Positions 49,085 through 57,771 are shown, counted from the stretch's first letter. The stretch: DNA of 64,000 bases from Thiobacillus denitrificans (GCF_001530125.1 NZ_LDUG01000048.1:1933-65932), one strand, 5' to 3'. Made by a program: numbers and translations. Notes: a model not told the origin generated them from the letters alone.

Positions 49085-49624
49085 CTAGTACCCGCCCTTT
49101 TTCCCGATGCCGACATAGGTGAATTCGTATTCCACCTCGAAGGGCTTGAACCACGGCCGCACGCCGGTCAGGCGGTCGGTATGGCGGCCGAAGTGGGTGT
49201 GCGGATCCGCAGAGGGAGGCGAAATGGTGTATTTGACGCGGTATTTCCCCGGCCCCTTGAGCTTGACGTTGTCGCCGTAGTGGGGGCCATCGTTGGCGAC
49301 CATCGGCATGAAATTGCCGCTGATCTTGTCGTTGCTGCCGATCTTGGTGACTTCGTATTTGATCCCCAGATAGGGCATCCAGGCGCCTTCGTCGAACCCA
49401 TTGGGGTTATTGGCCAAGGCATGAATGTCGGCTTCCAGATGGACATCGGAATCCTTGGCCGGGCGCATCATGCCCTCCGGTTCCATTTCCACCGGTTGCA
49501 GATAAACGGCGGCGATCTCCATGCCGCTGCGCTGCTGCGGCGCGCCGATGGGATATTCCACGGCAAGGACGGGAGTGGACAAACTGGCAGCAAGCGCCAG
49601 GGAGGCAAGAGGGGGGAAACGCAT
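49085..49624 (-). CDS. ftrA: Periplasmic iron-binding P19/Tpd-type protein (FtrA-like)
   Basis: 179 residues from ATG 49624 with a signal peptide (FPPLASLALAASLSTPVLA). The mature protein has the P19 core: VYLQPVEMEPEGMM, DVHLEADIHALANNPNGFDEGAWMPYLGIKYEV and the His-rich ADPHTHFGRHTDRLTG. These Met/His residues form the copper and iron site of P19, which feeds iron to the FTR1 permease. Length matches P19. A good AAGGAGTC ribosome binding site precedes the ATG. The upstream leader holds the paired CCAGCCA motif. Confidence 0.9.
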   Translation of the reverse strand: MRFPPLASLALAASLSTPVLAVEYPIGAPQQRSGMEIAAVYLQPVEMEPEGMMRPAKDSDVHLEADIHALANNPNGFDEGAWMPYLGIKYEVTKIGSNDKISGNFMPMVANDGPHYGDNVKLKGPGKYRVKYTISPPSADPHTHFGRHTDRLTGVRPWFKPFEVEYEFTYVGIGKKGGY

Positions 49625-49701
49625 GTACGACTCCTTATTCAATAGACCAAAAATCTTTGGTTTTGGCTGGCTATGGGGCGGGGCGTCCGTTGGCTGGCTG
49701 G
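49625..49701 (-). promoter_or_regulatory. Leader of p19 with paired CCAGCCA motif
   Basis: On the plus strand TGGCTGG occurs at 49664-49670 and TGGCTGGCTGG at 49691-49701; the p19 mRNA therefore has two CCAGCCA blocks about 20 bases apart, 40-77 bases before the ATG. No convincing Fur box is seen. Confidence 0.6.
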
Positions 49702-49787
49702 CCTGTAAAGGAAACCCTGACGGCTCCTTCTCGCGCGGTGGCGGCGGTGCGGGTTGCCGCCGCGCCACCTTGTCTCTCAGCACGGCG

Positions 49788-51869
49788 TCAGAATTTATAA
49801 TTCACACCCAGTTCGAAATTACGCTCTGCCCCTGGGAAAATGCCGTCAGGATTGCGGCTGGCGATGTATTTCCGGTCGGCGAGATTGCGCACCGTGCCGA
49901 ACACACTGAGTTGCTTGTCGACGGCGTAGTGCGCGTTGAGGTCGAAGGTGGTGTAAGCCGGAATCACACCGCGGCGACCATCCGCGTTTTCGACAACGGT
50001 ATTTTCCGGATCGACGAACTGGCGGGAGACGTGATAGGCACCGAGGCTGGTTTTTAGCCCACCGACGCGGTAGCTCACGGAGAGATTCGCGGTGAGTTCA
50101 GGCGCGTAGGGCAGGCGATTGCCGTTGCGGTCGATGCCGCCGACGATCTTGGTGCTGTTGTATTTGGCCGTCGGCACCCAGGTTGCGTTGGTGTCTACCC
50201 CCCAGCCCGCGCCGAGGTCGTAGCCGATCGCGCCTTCCAGCCCCTGGTTCAGAGTTGCGCCGGCGTTGGTTGCGGTGGCGCCGACGCCGCCCGATTCGGA
50301 CTGCGGCACGATCTGGTTGGAAAAATCCATGCGGAAGGCGGTGGCTTCGTAGCTTAGGCGCTGTGCCTTGCCGCGCACGCCGATTTCGAAGTTGGTCGAG
50401 CGTTCGGCGTCGAGTTGCTGGTCGACGCCACCACCGCTGATCGCGGTGGCGACCATCGCGGGCGAGAAGCCCTTGAACGCGCCGGCGAAAAGCTGCGCCT
50501 GCGGTGCAAGCTGCCAGGTTGCACCGAGGCCGGGCATGACCTCGGTAGTGCTCGACTCGCCGGAAATACCGGTCAGTTCATTTTTGCGGCTTTGGTCGTA
50601 GGTCTCGATGCGCAGGCCCGGCGTGATCGCGAAACGGTCGCTGACGATAAAACGGTTCTGGCCGTAGAAGGCGATGCCACGCGCCTTCTGGGTGTCGTCG
50701 GTGGTCAGGTCGCCGGAACGCGCGTTGGGGTCGGTCCTGGAGCGTAGCTTCGTGTTGTTCAGCTTGTCGCTGTGCAGGCGGATGCCGACTTCGGCTTCAT
50801 TCTTGATGCCGAAGCCGTCGTAGTTGATGTGCAGGCGGCTGTCCAAGCCCATCATTTCAAAGGCGCGATTGTTGCCGTTCATGCAGTAGGCGCTGCCGTC
50901 GCAGGGGACGAAGGTTGTGCCATTGGCGCTGCGACCTTGCACCTCCCTGCGCCAGTAATCGCGCGTCAACTTGCTCCAATAAACGAGGGTGTTGAGCTTG
51001 ATGCTGTCACTAATCTGGAACTCGTGGTTGACGTCGAACGCGTTGCGGTCGGTCAGGAAATAGTCGTTGGGGGCCGGGTTTTTGGTCGGGTCGTTGCGGA
51101 ATTCGTTGGGACGCAGGCCAACATAGGAAGTGTTGATCTCGTTGTCGTATCGGGCGAACTTGACGCCGACCCATTGCTTTTCGCCGATGGCCATGCCGCC
51201 CTTGAGCATGAGATCGGTCATGTCGAAAGCGTTGTTGCGAAAACCGTCGCCCTTGGCCTTGACCAGGCTGATGCCGCCGATGGCTTCGCCCGAAGGGGCG
51301 GTTCCGCCGGCATCGAGGCCAATCAGGCGATAGCCGTGCGAGCCCGCCTTGGCGGTCACTTTCGCGCCCTGTTCGGGGTCTTTGGTCTTGTAGTTGACGA
51401 CGCCGCCGATGGTGGTGGGGCCGTAGCGCAGGCCGGCTGCGCCCTTCAGCACTTCGATGCTTTGCATGCGCTCGATGCGCGGGCTGTAATAGGACTCGTT
51501 AGCCAGGAACAGGCCGGGCGCGATCGGCACCCCGTCTTCCAGTACCAGCAGTTTCTGGCTGCGATTGGGGTTGAGGCCGCGCATGCCGATGTTCGGAATG
51601 AAGCCGTAGCCTTCCTCCTCGCGAACCACAATGCCTGGGACGGACTTGAGCGCGTCCTGGACCGACAGCGGCTGCGTCAGTTCCAGTTCTTCCTGGGTGA
51701 CGATGGCCACCGAACCAGGCTGCCTGGCGATGGCCTGCTCGTCTTCGCCGACCACGTTGATACGCGGCAGCTCAATTTCAGCGGCAAGCGCATGGGCTGG
51801 AAAACTGATGGCTGCCGCTACGGCCAAAGCGAGGCAGAGTGGTTTGATCCTGGGGGTCTTGCGGGTCAT
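49788..51869 (-). CDS. TonB-dependent receptor, FecA/ferric-citrate-like
   Basis: 693 residues from ATG 51869 with a good GGAGCC site. Signal peptide (LCLALAVAAAISFPAHALA), plug domain (SVQDALKSVPGIVVREEEGYGFIPNIGMRGLNPNRSQKLLVLEDGVPIAPGLFL, near 70-125; VLKGAAGLRYGPTTIGGVVNYKTKDP) and a 22-strand barrel ending in FELGVNYKF. No N-terminal STN signalling domain is seen, unlike E. coli FecA. It imports a ferric chelate across the outer membrane, probably a citrate- or carboxylate-type siderophore. exbD lies 91 bases upstream. Confidence 0.9.
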   Translation of the reverse strand: MTRKTPRIKPLCLALAVAAAISFPAHALAAEIELPRINVVGEDEQAIARQPGSVAIVTQEELELTQPLSVQDALKSVPGIVVREEEGYGFIPNIGMRGLNPNRSQKLLVLEDGVPIAPGLFLANESYYSPRIERMQSIEVLKGAAGLRYGPTTIGGVVNYKTKDPEQGAKVTAKAGSHGYRLIGLDAGGTAPSGEAIGGISLVKAKGDGFRNNAFDMTDLMLKGGMAIGEKQWVGVKFARYDNEINTSYVGLRPNEFRNDPTKNPAPNDYFLTDRNAFDVNHEFQISDSIKLNTLVYWSKLTRDYWRREVQGRSANGTTFVPCDGSAYCMNGNNRAFEMMGLDSRLHINYDGFGIKNEAEVGIRLHSDKLNNTKLRSRTDPNARSGDLTTDDTQKARGIAFYGQNRFIVSDRFAITPGLRIETYDQSRKNELTGISGESSTTEVMPGLGATWQLAPQAQLFAGAFKGFSPAMVATAISGGGVDQQLDAERSTNFEIGVRGKAQRLSYEATAFRMDFSNQIVPQSESGGVGATATNAGATLNQGLEGAIGYDLGAGWGVDTNATWVPTAKYNSTKIVGGIDRNGNRLPYAPELTANLSVSYRVGGLKTSLGAYHVSRQFVDPENTVVENADGRRGVIPAYTTFDLNAHYAVDKQLSVFGTVRNLADRKYIASRNPDGIFPGAERNFELGVNYKF

Positions 51870-51932
51870 GTAAAGGCTCCTTGCGTCAGAAAAATTGGCT
51901 GGCTGGCGCAAGGCATGCGGCTGGCTGGCTGG
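51870..51932 (-). promoter_or_regulatory. Leader of the FecA-like receptor with paired CCAGCCA motif
   Basis: TGGCTGGCTGG at 51896-51906 and a GGCT-repeat ending TGGCTGG at 51919-51932 lie 27-63 bases before the ATG. In the mRNA they read as two CCAGCCAGCC blocks separated by 12 bases. The upstream gap is only 90 bases and no Fur box is apparent. Confidence 0.6.
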
Positions 51933-51959
51933 TGGGTAAATTGTGCGGGTGGGGCTTTG

Positions 51960-52382
51960 TTATCGCGCGCCGCGCGGATCGGTGACGAATCCGAGCTTGC
52001 TCAACCCGGCGCGCGCGGCGTCGGCCATGATCCGCGCGACGTGCTTGTAGGCGAGGTCGCCGTCGGCGCGGAGGTGGATTTCCGGCTGCGGCATCTGCTG
52101 CGCGACAGCGTCCATGCGTGCCTGCCAGGCGGCGGCGTCGACGGCTTCGGCGTTCCAGTACACCGAGCCGTCGGCCTTGATCGAGAGGTTGATCGTCTCC
52201 GGCCTCACCTCGTTCGGCTGGCTTGCGGCGACCGGCAGGTCGACCTTGACCGCGTGCGTCATCATGGGCGCGGTGATGATGAAAATCACCAGCAGGACCA
52301 GCATCACGTCGATCAGCGGAATCATGTTGATTTCCGCATTGTCGCCGTCGCCGCTGTCGTTTGTGAGTCCGCCGAAGGCCAT
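51960..52382 (-). CDS. exbD: TonB-system energiser ExbD
   Basis: 140 residues. One membrane helix (IDVMLVLLVIFIITAPMM) with the functional Asp in PLIDVML, followed by a periplasmic domain (IHLRADGDLAYKHVARIMADAARAGLSKLGFVTDP). The TAATG junction with exbB shares one base, showing tight coupling. With ExbB it converts proton-motive force into TonB movement. Confidence 0.96.
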   Translation of the reverse strand: MAFGGLTNDSGDGDNAEINMIPLIDVMLVLLVIFIITAPMMTHAVKVDLPVAASQPNEVRPETINLSIKADGSVYWNAEAVDAAAWQARMDAVAQQMPQPEIHLRADGDLAYKHVARIMADAARAGLSKLGFVTDPRGAR

Positions 52383-53137
52383 TACGCGCTCCTTGCGACG
52401 GGCGCGGTGTAAACCTGCGCGGCGTCCTTCTCGATACGGGTGTTGTTGCGCACGCCGGTGGACATGAAGGCGAACAGGTCGTGCGCAAAGCCGTCGACCT
52501 CGGACAGCATCTGGCGCTTGGCGCGGTTGAAGAAGTTGTAGGCGAGCACGGCAGGGATGGCGACGGCCAGACCCAGCGCGGTCATGATCAGCGCCTCGCC
52601 CACCGGGCCGGCCACTTGATCCAGACTGCCCGAGCCGCTCATGCCGATGTTGACCAGCGCGTGATAGATGCCCCACACCGTGCCGAACAGGCCGACGAAG
52701 GGGGCGGACGACGCGATCGATGCCAGCATGGTGTGGCCGTATTCGAGGCGCGCGGTGTCCTGGTTGATCGCGCGGCGCAGTGCACGGGTGAGAAATTCAT
52801 CTTCCGACCCCGACTCGATCAGGCGTTGCCCGGTCTTGTTGCGGTATTGCTCGGCGGCCTTGAGTCCGTGGTGGGTAAGGTGCGAGAACGGATCGTTGAC
52901 GCCGTGGTTCTGCAGGTATTCGGCCACCGAGGCGAGACCGGGCGCGTCCCAGAAGCGCGCAAGGAAAGCCTGGGCGTGCTTCTTCATGCGCCAGTTGGCG
53001 ATGCTCTTGCTGACGATGAGAGTCCAGGTAATGACCGACATCACCAGCAGCACGACGAGCAGGAAGTGCGCGAGGCCGTCGGCCTGCGCGATAAAGTGGG
53101 CAAAGCCCAGCTGGGTTTGAGTTGCGGCGGTTTCCAT
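52382..53137 (-). CDS. exbB: TonB-system proton channel ExbB
   Basis: 251 residues with three membrane helices. The first is LLVVLLVMSVITWTLIVS; the MotA/ExbB core is HTMLASIASSAPFVGLFGTVWGIYHAL and GPVGEALIMTALGLAVAIPAVLAYNFF. It forms the pentameric channel with ExbD. It starts 3 bases after the tonB stop, completing a tonB-exbB-exbD operon. Confidence 0.96.
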   Translation of the reverse strand: METAATQTQLGFAHFIAQADGLAHFLLVVLLVMSVITWTLIVSKSIANWRMKKHAQAFLARFWDAPGLASVAEYLQNHGVNDPFSHLTHHGLKAAEQYRNKTGQRLIESGSEDEFLTRALRRAINQDTARLEYGHTMLASIASSAPFVGLFGTVWGIYHALVNIGMSGSGSLDQVAGPVGEALIMTALGLAVAIPAVLAYNFFNRAKRQMLSEVDGFAHDLFAFMSTGVRNNTRIEKDAAQVYTAPVARSA

Positions 53138-53140
53138 GAC

Positions 53141-53884
53141 TTAACTCCTGAGGGTGAACTGAATCGGCACGATGACCCACGCGGCCACCGGCCTGCCGCC
53201 CTGACGGGCGGGTTCGAATTTCCAGCTGGACTGCACGGTTTCCATGGCGGACCGGTCGAGGCGCGGATAGCCGCTGCTTCTCGCCAGTTCCAGCCGCGCC
53301 ACGCTGCCGTCCAGGTTGACCAGAATGTTGAGGCGAACCGTCCCTTCCTCGCCCAGGCGTTTCGACAGCGCCGGATAGGGTGGTTTGGGATTGTTCAGGT
53401 AATCCGCCGGGCGCGGCGGCGAGGGCGCTGGGGGAAGCGGTGGCGCCGGTTTGGGCGCTTCCGCCACCGGCGTGGGCGGCGGCAACACGTCGGGCACGGG
53501 TTCGGGCGCCGGTGTCGGCTCGGGCGCTTCGATCACGGGCTGCGGGATGGGGGCCGGCGTCGGCTTGGCGGCCAATACAGGCGTCGGCAGCGGCTTGACT
53601 ACCGGTTTGGGCGGCTGCGGCTTGGGTTCCGGTTTGGGTTGCGGCTGGGGTTCTTCGACTTGGGTCTCGATCAGGCTCACCATCAGCGGGCGCGGCGGCG
53701 TGATCGGTTCGGGCGTGTCGGGCGCGAGCAACAGCAGGCCAAGTAGTCCGGCGTGCGCGAACGTCACCCCGATGAGCGAGGCGGGCGAAATGCGCGCGCG
53801 CGCGAACATCGACGATGCCGGGCGCGACGGCTCAACCGCAGGATCGGGTTTCAAGGCAAACGTGGCGGAAAGCGAAGCGGTCAT
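53141..53884 (-). CDS. tonB: Energy-transducing protein TonB
   Basis: 247 residues from ATG 53884. An N-terminal membrane anchor (SLIGVTFAHAGLLGLLLLAP) is followed by a proline-rich spacer of about 95 residues (EEPQPQPKPEPKPQPPKPVV...), then the C-terminal TonB domain (YPALSKRLGEEGTVRLNILVNLDGSVARLELARSSGYPRLDRSAMETVQSSWKFEPARQ). The frame could start at 53962, but that extension covers the leader motif and has no family match. A Fur box lies about 130 bases upstream. Confidence 0.95.
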   Translation of the reverse strand: MTASLSATFALKPDPAVEPSRPASSMFARARISPASLIGVTFAHAGLLGLLLLAPDTPEPITPPRPLMVSLIETQVEEPQPQPKPEPKPQPPKPVVKPLPTPVLAAKPTPAPIPQPVIEAPEPTPAPEPVPDVLPPPTPVAEAPKPAPPLPPAPSPPRPADYLNNPKPPYPALSKRLGEEGTVRLNILVNLDGSVARLELARSSGYPRLDRSAMETVQSSWKFEPARQGGRPVAAWVIVPIQFTLRS

Positions 53885-53959
53885 CCCAGACGTGTCCAGT
53901 TCAAATATCAAACAGCGCTGGCTGGGGACGCATCGAAGGTTTACGAAGCCCGTGGCTGG
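53885..53959 (-). promoter_or_regulatory. tonB leader with paired CCAGCCA motif
   Basis: CTGGCTGG at 53918-53925 and TGGCTGG at 53953-53959, with GGTGTCTCAGA just beyond. In the mRNA this reads GAGACACCTTGCCAGCCAC ... CCCAGCCAGCG. The same two-block arrangement and flanks occur before the siderophore receptor gene. Confidence 0.65.
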
Positions 53960-54012
53960 CAAGGTGTCTCAGACCATCCAGGCAGCAAGGTCTGGGCGAA
54001 CTAAAACAATGC

Positions 54013-54033
54013 GAATAATAATGGTTCTTATTA
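54013..54033 (-). promoter_or_regulatory. Candidate Fur box upstream of tonB
   Basis: GAATAATAATGGTTCTTATT has two AT-rich hexamers like the Fur consensus. It is flanked by ATGC on the left and ACCGAGGTCAATG on the right, the same context as the box at 57592. It lies between the PepSY gene stop and tonB. Confidence 0.75.
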
Positions 54034-54039
54034 CCGAGG

Positions 54040-55143
54040 TCAATGGGGGCGCCGGGGCGAACGCCAAGGTTTCCCTTTCCTGCGGCTTTTCCACATCACA
54101 AAGCCCGTAACAAACAGGAGGGTCGGCGCCAGACCGACCGCAATCTGCAGGACGCGGGTGGGCGTTCCCGCTATTGCACCGATATGTATCGGGTAAAGCG
54201 CGTTGGAAATACGCGTGCCCAGGGGTGCCGTCAAGGCGTGTTCCACCTGTAACACCTGGCCCGTATATTGATCGAGATAGACGAAATTCCTCCCGTTCGA
54301 ATGGGATTCCTGCGGAAGTTTCTTGCGTACCACCACGGGCGCCTGCGATGCCTGCGGAAGACCGATCCATGTGGTCGCGGCGGGCAGGACGCGGTCGGCC
54401 TGACGCAACAGCGCATCGAGCGAACGCGCCGGCGTCCCTGCCCGAGGCGGGGTGGGTAGCGGCGGCGCAGCGCGCGGCGGGCTTGCGGTTATGGCATCGA
54501 TGAGTTTGGTAACAGTCTTGTTGAACACCAATGAAACGCCAGTGAACGCCGTGATCAGAAGAAGCAGCGCCACATAGACGCCCGATACGCGATGCAAATC
54601 GAAATTCAGCCTTTTCCAGCGGGCGGACCACTGGACCTTGAACCCCTGCGAAATCTTTCCGTTTCGCGGCCACCACAGCACGAGCCCCGTCACGCACAGG
54701 CCGATCAGCAGCAAACCGCCGATACCGAGCGCCGTTTCGCCGGCTTCGCCGCTCAAGAGTTCGGTGTGCAGGAGCAAGATCCATCCGGTCACGGAATCTT
54801 CCTGCCGGTGTGCGCCAAGGATCCTGCCGCTGTAGGGATCCACGTAGACGAACAAGTCGTGCGCAGTGTTCATCTTGACCAGATAGGTCTGCTGCGGCGT
54901 GCGCGGCATGCGGATGGCAAAGGGCCTGTCTTCCGGATATGCGCGCTGCACCGTCTGCAGCATCTCGTCTACAGCGACACGCTCGCCTTGTGCCGCGGTG
55001 ACGAGCAGTTCCGGATAGGCAAATACTTCTATCTCGTCCCGAAACACCAGCACGCTGCCGCTCAGGCCGCTCAGCACCAGCAGCAGCCCGACGAACAGCC
55101 CGGTATAGAGGTGCAGCTTGAATACGAATCTGCGCGCCGTCAT
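54040..55143 (-). CDS. PepSY-associated transmembrane protein
   Basis: 367 residues with four membrane segments, the first being KLHLYTGLFVGLLLVLSGLSGSVLVFRDEIEVFAYPEL. It has two PepSY-type periplasmic domains (YSGRILGAHRQEDSVTGWI; DQYTGQVLQVEHALTA) and a C-terminal helix (RVLQIAVGLAPTLLFVTGFVMW). This FoxB/PiuB-type family reduces or helps release iron from siderophores at the inner membrane. It follows the siderophore receptor by 200 bases on the same strand; that gap has no gene. Confidence 0.88.
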   Translation of the reverse strand: MTARRFVFKLHLYTGLFVGLLLVLSGLSGSVLVFRDEIEVFAYPELLVTAAQGERVAVDEMLQTVQRAYPEDRPFAIRMPRTPQQTYLVKMNTAHDLFVYVDPYSGRILGAHRQEDSVTGWILLLHTELLSGEAGETALGIGGLLLIGLCVTGLVLWWPRNGKISQGFKVQWSARWKRLNFDLHRVSGVYVALLLLITAFTGVSLVFNKTVTKLIDAITASPPRAAPPLPTPPRAGTPARSLDALLRQADRVLPAATTWIGLPQASQAPVVVRKKLPQESHSNGRNFVYLDQYTGQVLQVEHALTAPLGTRISNALYPIHIGAIAGTPTRVLQIAVGLAPTLLFVTGFVMWKSRRKGKPWRSPRRPH

Positions 55144-55343
55144 GGCAGCGGGCGCCCGAAGGCGCGGCTTCCCGCGGGCAACGGAGGGGTGTGCTTCATG
55201 ATGTCAGTTCCAATGTTTGCTGGAGCAGCGAAAGACCGAGCTGTCCCGGCAACCCGGCGCAGCGTCTGGCGGAGGCTTCGCGGCCTGCCGCCAGCAGGTG
55301 CCGGGGAGAGGCAAATCACGCCTGGCTGCTTAAATCGCGGCGC

Positions 55344-57443
55344 TCAGAATTCGACCTTGGCCGTCAGCTTCAGCGTGCGCGGCATGCCCACGCCCAGCAA
55401 GCCGTTGCCGGCTGTGCCCCAGTAGTTTTCATTGGTCACGTTGTCGAGCACCGCCTGGAAGGTCGTGCGTTTTCCTCCGAGCTTCGTGGTGTGACGGGCG
55501 CCGAGGGAAAGCGTGGTGTAGCCGTCGACGAAGGCCCGGTTCTCGTTGTCCACCGGCCGCTTGTCGACGTAGTACAGCCCGCCGCTCAGCGCGAGCCCCG
55601 GCACGTTCGGCAATCGATATTCGGCGAACAGGCTGGCCGTGCGTTCCGGTGTATTGTCGGGCACCTTGCCGAGGGTCGCGGGGTTGGCCGCGTTCAGCTG
55701 CTTGGCGTCGAGAAAGAGAGCGGACGCGATAAGTGCGAGGTTCCGCGTAACTTCCCCGCTGGCGGCGAGCTCCAGCCCTTTGTATTGCGCCAGGCCATTC
55801 AGGACGAAGCGGTTGGACGCGTCCACCGTGGTCGAGGGGCGCTCGATGTCGAAATACGCCGCTTGCAGCAGAACCCCTTTCGCCACCTCGGCCTTGACGC
55901 CGATTTCCTTTTGCTTCGACAGCGCGGGCGGAAGCAGCTCGCCCGCGTTCGCGCGGTTCGCCGGCGCCTGGCCGCTTTCCTCGAGGCCTTCCAGATAGCT
56001 GCCATATACGGAAACGCCCGCGACCGGTTTGTACACTAGCGACACGGCCGGATTGATGTCGTTCGCCTTGTAGCGCATGCTGGTGGTTTCGCTTTCGTAG
56101 CGGCTGCCGCGCGCGCCGAGCATGAGCTGCCATTTCTCGCCGAAGGACATGCGGTCGAACACATACCAGCCGCTGTCCTCGATGGTGGACGGGTTGTGGT
56201 TGGGCGCCGAGGGCGCAGACTGCTCAGGGACGTCCACCGGATCGTAGAGATTCTGGGCGACGGTGGCCGTTCCTGCGGCGCGAGGATTCTGGTCGCGCTG
56301 ATTGGCCGTATATCCGAACGACACATCGTGGCTGACCCAGTCGCCGGGTACGTGACCGAAGATTTCCGTCCGGTAGTTGCTGTTCTCGAATTCCTGGTTC
56401 GGATTGAAGAATATCCTCAGCGTGCCGGCGCCTGTGGCGAGGTTGTAGTTTTCGAACTGGGAGTAGTGGCGGTCACGCGTGGTCTTGGCATGGCCGGCTT
56501 CCAGCAGCAATCCCCAGTTGTCGCCCAGCGCGTAGTCGGTGCGGAACAGCACATTGGTCGCCTCGGCGTCGTACTTTTGCCACTCGCCTGCGAGGTTGGT
56601 GCGGGCGTCCGGGATGCTCGGCAGGGTGATCGTTCCGTCAGCATTCGGGGCCATCACCTTGATCGCAGCCTGCTCGGAGACGTCCTTGCGGTAGTGTTCC
56701 ACGTCGAGCTTGAACGAAAGCGCGTCGGTGGCCTGCCAGTCGAAGGCTACCGCACCGAGGGAGCGGTCGCCGGAATAGTTGTCGACGCCGATATCCTCGC
56801 GCCCGGCGAGCATATTGACGCGGGCGCCGAACTGCTGCGCGCTGCCGAAGCGGCGCGCCACGTCGGCGTGCACGTTCGCGCTGCCGTACTGGTTCGCCGA
56901 TACCGTCAGATCGGAGACCGGATCCTTGCCGGCGCGCTTGGCCACCAGATTGACGATGCCCGAGGGCGGCACAAAGCCGTAATAGAGCGACGACGCGCCC
57001 TTGAGCACTTCGACGCGCTCCTTGTTTTCCAGCGGGACGTCGATCAGGTTGATGATCGGCAATGAGCCGTTGAGGCGGTAATTGCCGCGGTTCTCGACCA
57101 GGATGCCGCGGATGGCGATGTTGTCGTAGGTGGAGCCGTTCAGCTGCGAGCGCGTGACGCCGGCGGTATTGCGCAAGGCGCCGAAAAGAGTCGATGCCGC
57201 CTGCGCATCGAGCACTTCGCGTGTGACGACGTTGCTGGTCTGCGGTACGTCGAGCGGCGAGGCCTCGCGGAAAGTGCCGATCTGGACGGTATCGGCCTTG
57301 AAGCTTCCCGAGTACTCCGAAGCGACGGTCACGGTGGCGAGTTCCTCGGCCGCCTGGGTGTTCCGCGGCGTCTGAGCGTTTACTGACGGGACCGAAAACG
57401 CAAGCGAAAGCGCGCCTGCCAGCGCAGATAGACAAAATTTCAT
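55344..57443 (-). CDS. TonB-dependent siderophore receptor
   Basis: 699 residues with a signal peptide (CLSALAGALSLAFSVPSVNA), a plug (SPLDVPQTSNVVTREVLDAQAASTLFGALRNTAGVTRSQLNG; IRGILVENRGNYRLNG; VEVLKGASSLYYGFVPPSGIVNLVAKRAG) and a barrel ending in LKLTAKVEF. The FhuA/FpvA-type plug spelling indicates a ferric-siderophore substrate. It lies downstream of the siderophore biosynthesis genes, with its own Fur box, and is the best candidate to import that siderophore. Confidence 0.93.
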   Translation of the reverse strand: MKFCLSALAGALSLAFSVPSVNAQTPRNTQAAEELATVTVASEYSGSFKADTVQIGTFREASPLDVPQTSNVVTREVLDAQAASTLFGALRNTAGVTRSQLNGSTYDNIAIRGILVENRGNYRLNGSLPIINLIDVPLENKERVEVLKGASSLYYGFVPPSGIVNLVAKRAGKDPVSDLTVSANQYGSANVHADVARRFGSAQQFGARVNMLAGREDIGVDNYSGDRSLGAVAFDWQATDALSFKLDVEHYRKDVSEQAAIKVMAPNADGTITLPSIPDARTNLAGEWQKYDAEATNVLFRTDYALGDNWGLLLEAGHAKTTRDRHYSQFENYNLATGAGTLRIFFNPNQEFENSNYRTEIFGHVPGDWVSHDVSFGYTANQRDQNPRAAGTATVAQNLYDPVDVPEQSAPSAPNHNPSTIEDSGWYVFDRMSFGEKWQLMLGARGSRYESETTSMRYKANDINPAVSLVYKPVAGVSVYGSYLEGLEESGQAPANRANAGELLPPALSKQKEIGVKAEVAKGVLLQAAYFDIERPSTTVDASNRFVLNGLAQYKGLELAASGEVTRNLALIASALFLDAKQLNAANPATLGKVPDNTPERTASLFAEYRLPNVPGLALSGGLYYVDKRPVDNENRAFVDGYTTLSLGARHTTKLGGKRTTFQAVLDNVTNENYWGTAGNGLLGVGMPRTLKLTAKVEF

Positions 57444-57540
57444 GGATCTAACCTTTTTTGTCGTTGGGAAATGGAAGTCGGCCGAAAAGCAAAACGCTGG
57501 CTGGGATCCATCCCCGCGGTGGGACGAGGTCAGTGGCTGG
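57444..57540 (-). promoter_or_regulatory. Siderophore-receptor leader with paired CCAGCCA motif
   Basis: CTGGCTGG at 57497-57504 and TGGCTGG at 57534-57540, with GGGTGTCTCAAG beyond. In the mRNA this reads GAGACACCCTGCCAGCCAC ... CCCAGCCAGCG, nearly matching the tonB leader with a 2-base difference in spacing. The rest of the 328-base gap (57613-57771) shows no gene. Confidence 0.65.
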
Positions 57541-57591
57541 CAGGGTGTCTCAAGCGCCCGGACAGTTCAGCTCAGGCAATCGAGGCGATGC

Positions 57592-57612
57592 GAATAATAA
57601 TAGTTCCTATTA
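57592..57612 (-). promoter_or_regulatory. Candidate Fur box upstream of the siderophore receptor
   Basis: GAATAATAATAGTTCCTATT, preceded by GATGC and followed by TCTAGGTCAATG. It is the counterpart of the tonB box, with the same flanks, about 150 bases upstream of the receptor ATG. Confidence 0.75.
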
Positions 57613-57771
57613 TCTAGGTCAATGCGCTCGGGGGACTTGTGCCGCGTTCCATTCACGTCGGTTGCCCCGCGATCGTGGCCAAACGGGGAGCGGGCACCGC
57701 AATGCCCGGGCTTCACTTGGCGAAATATCCCAGCATGATCTCCGGCGGCGGCTCCGCTTCGTGTGCCGTCA

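Noticed and set aside
53885-53962. Upstream peptide shared by the tonB and siderophore-receptor leaders
   Set aside because: The frames give similar words (LPAT...), but a 2-base length difference between the motif blocks breaks the frame, so the DNA or RNA is conserved, not a peptide.
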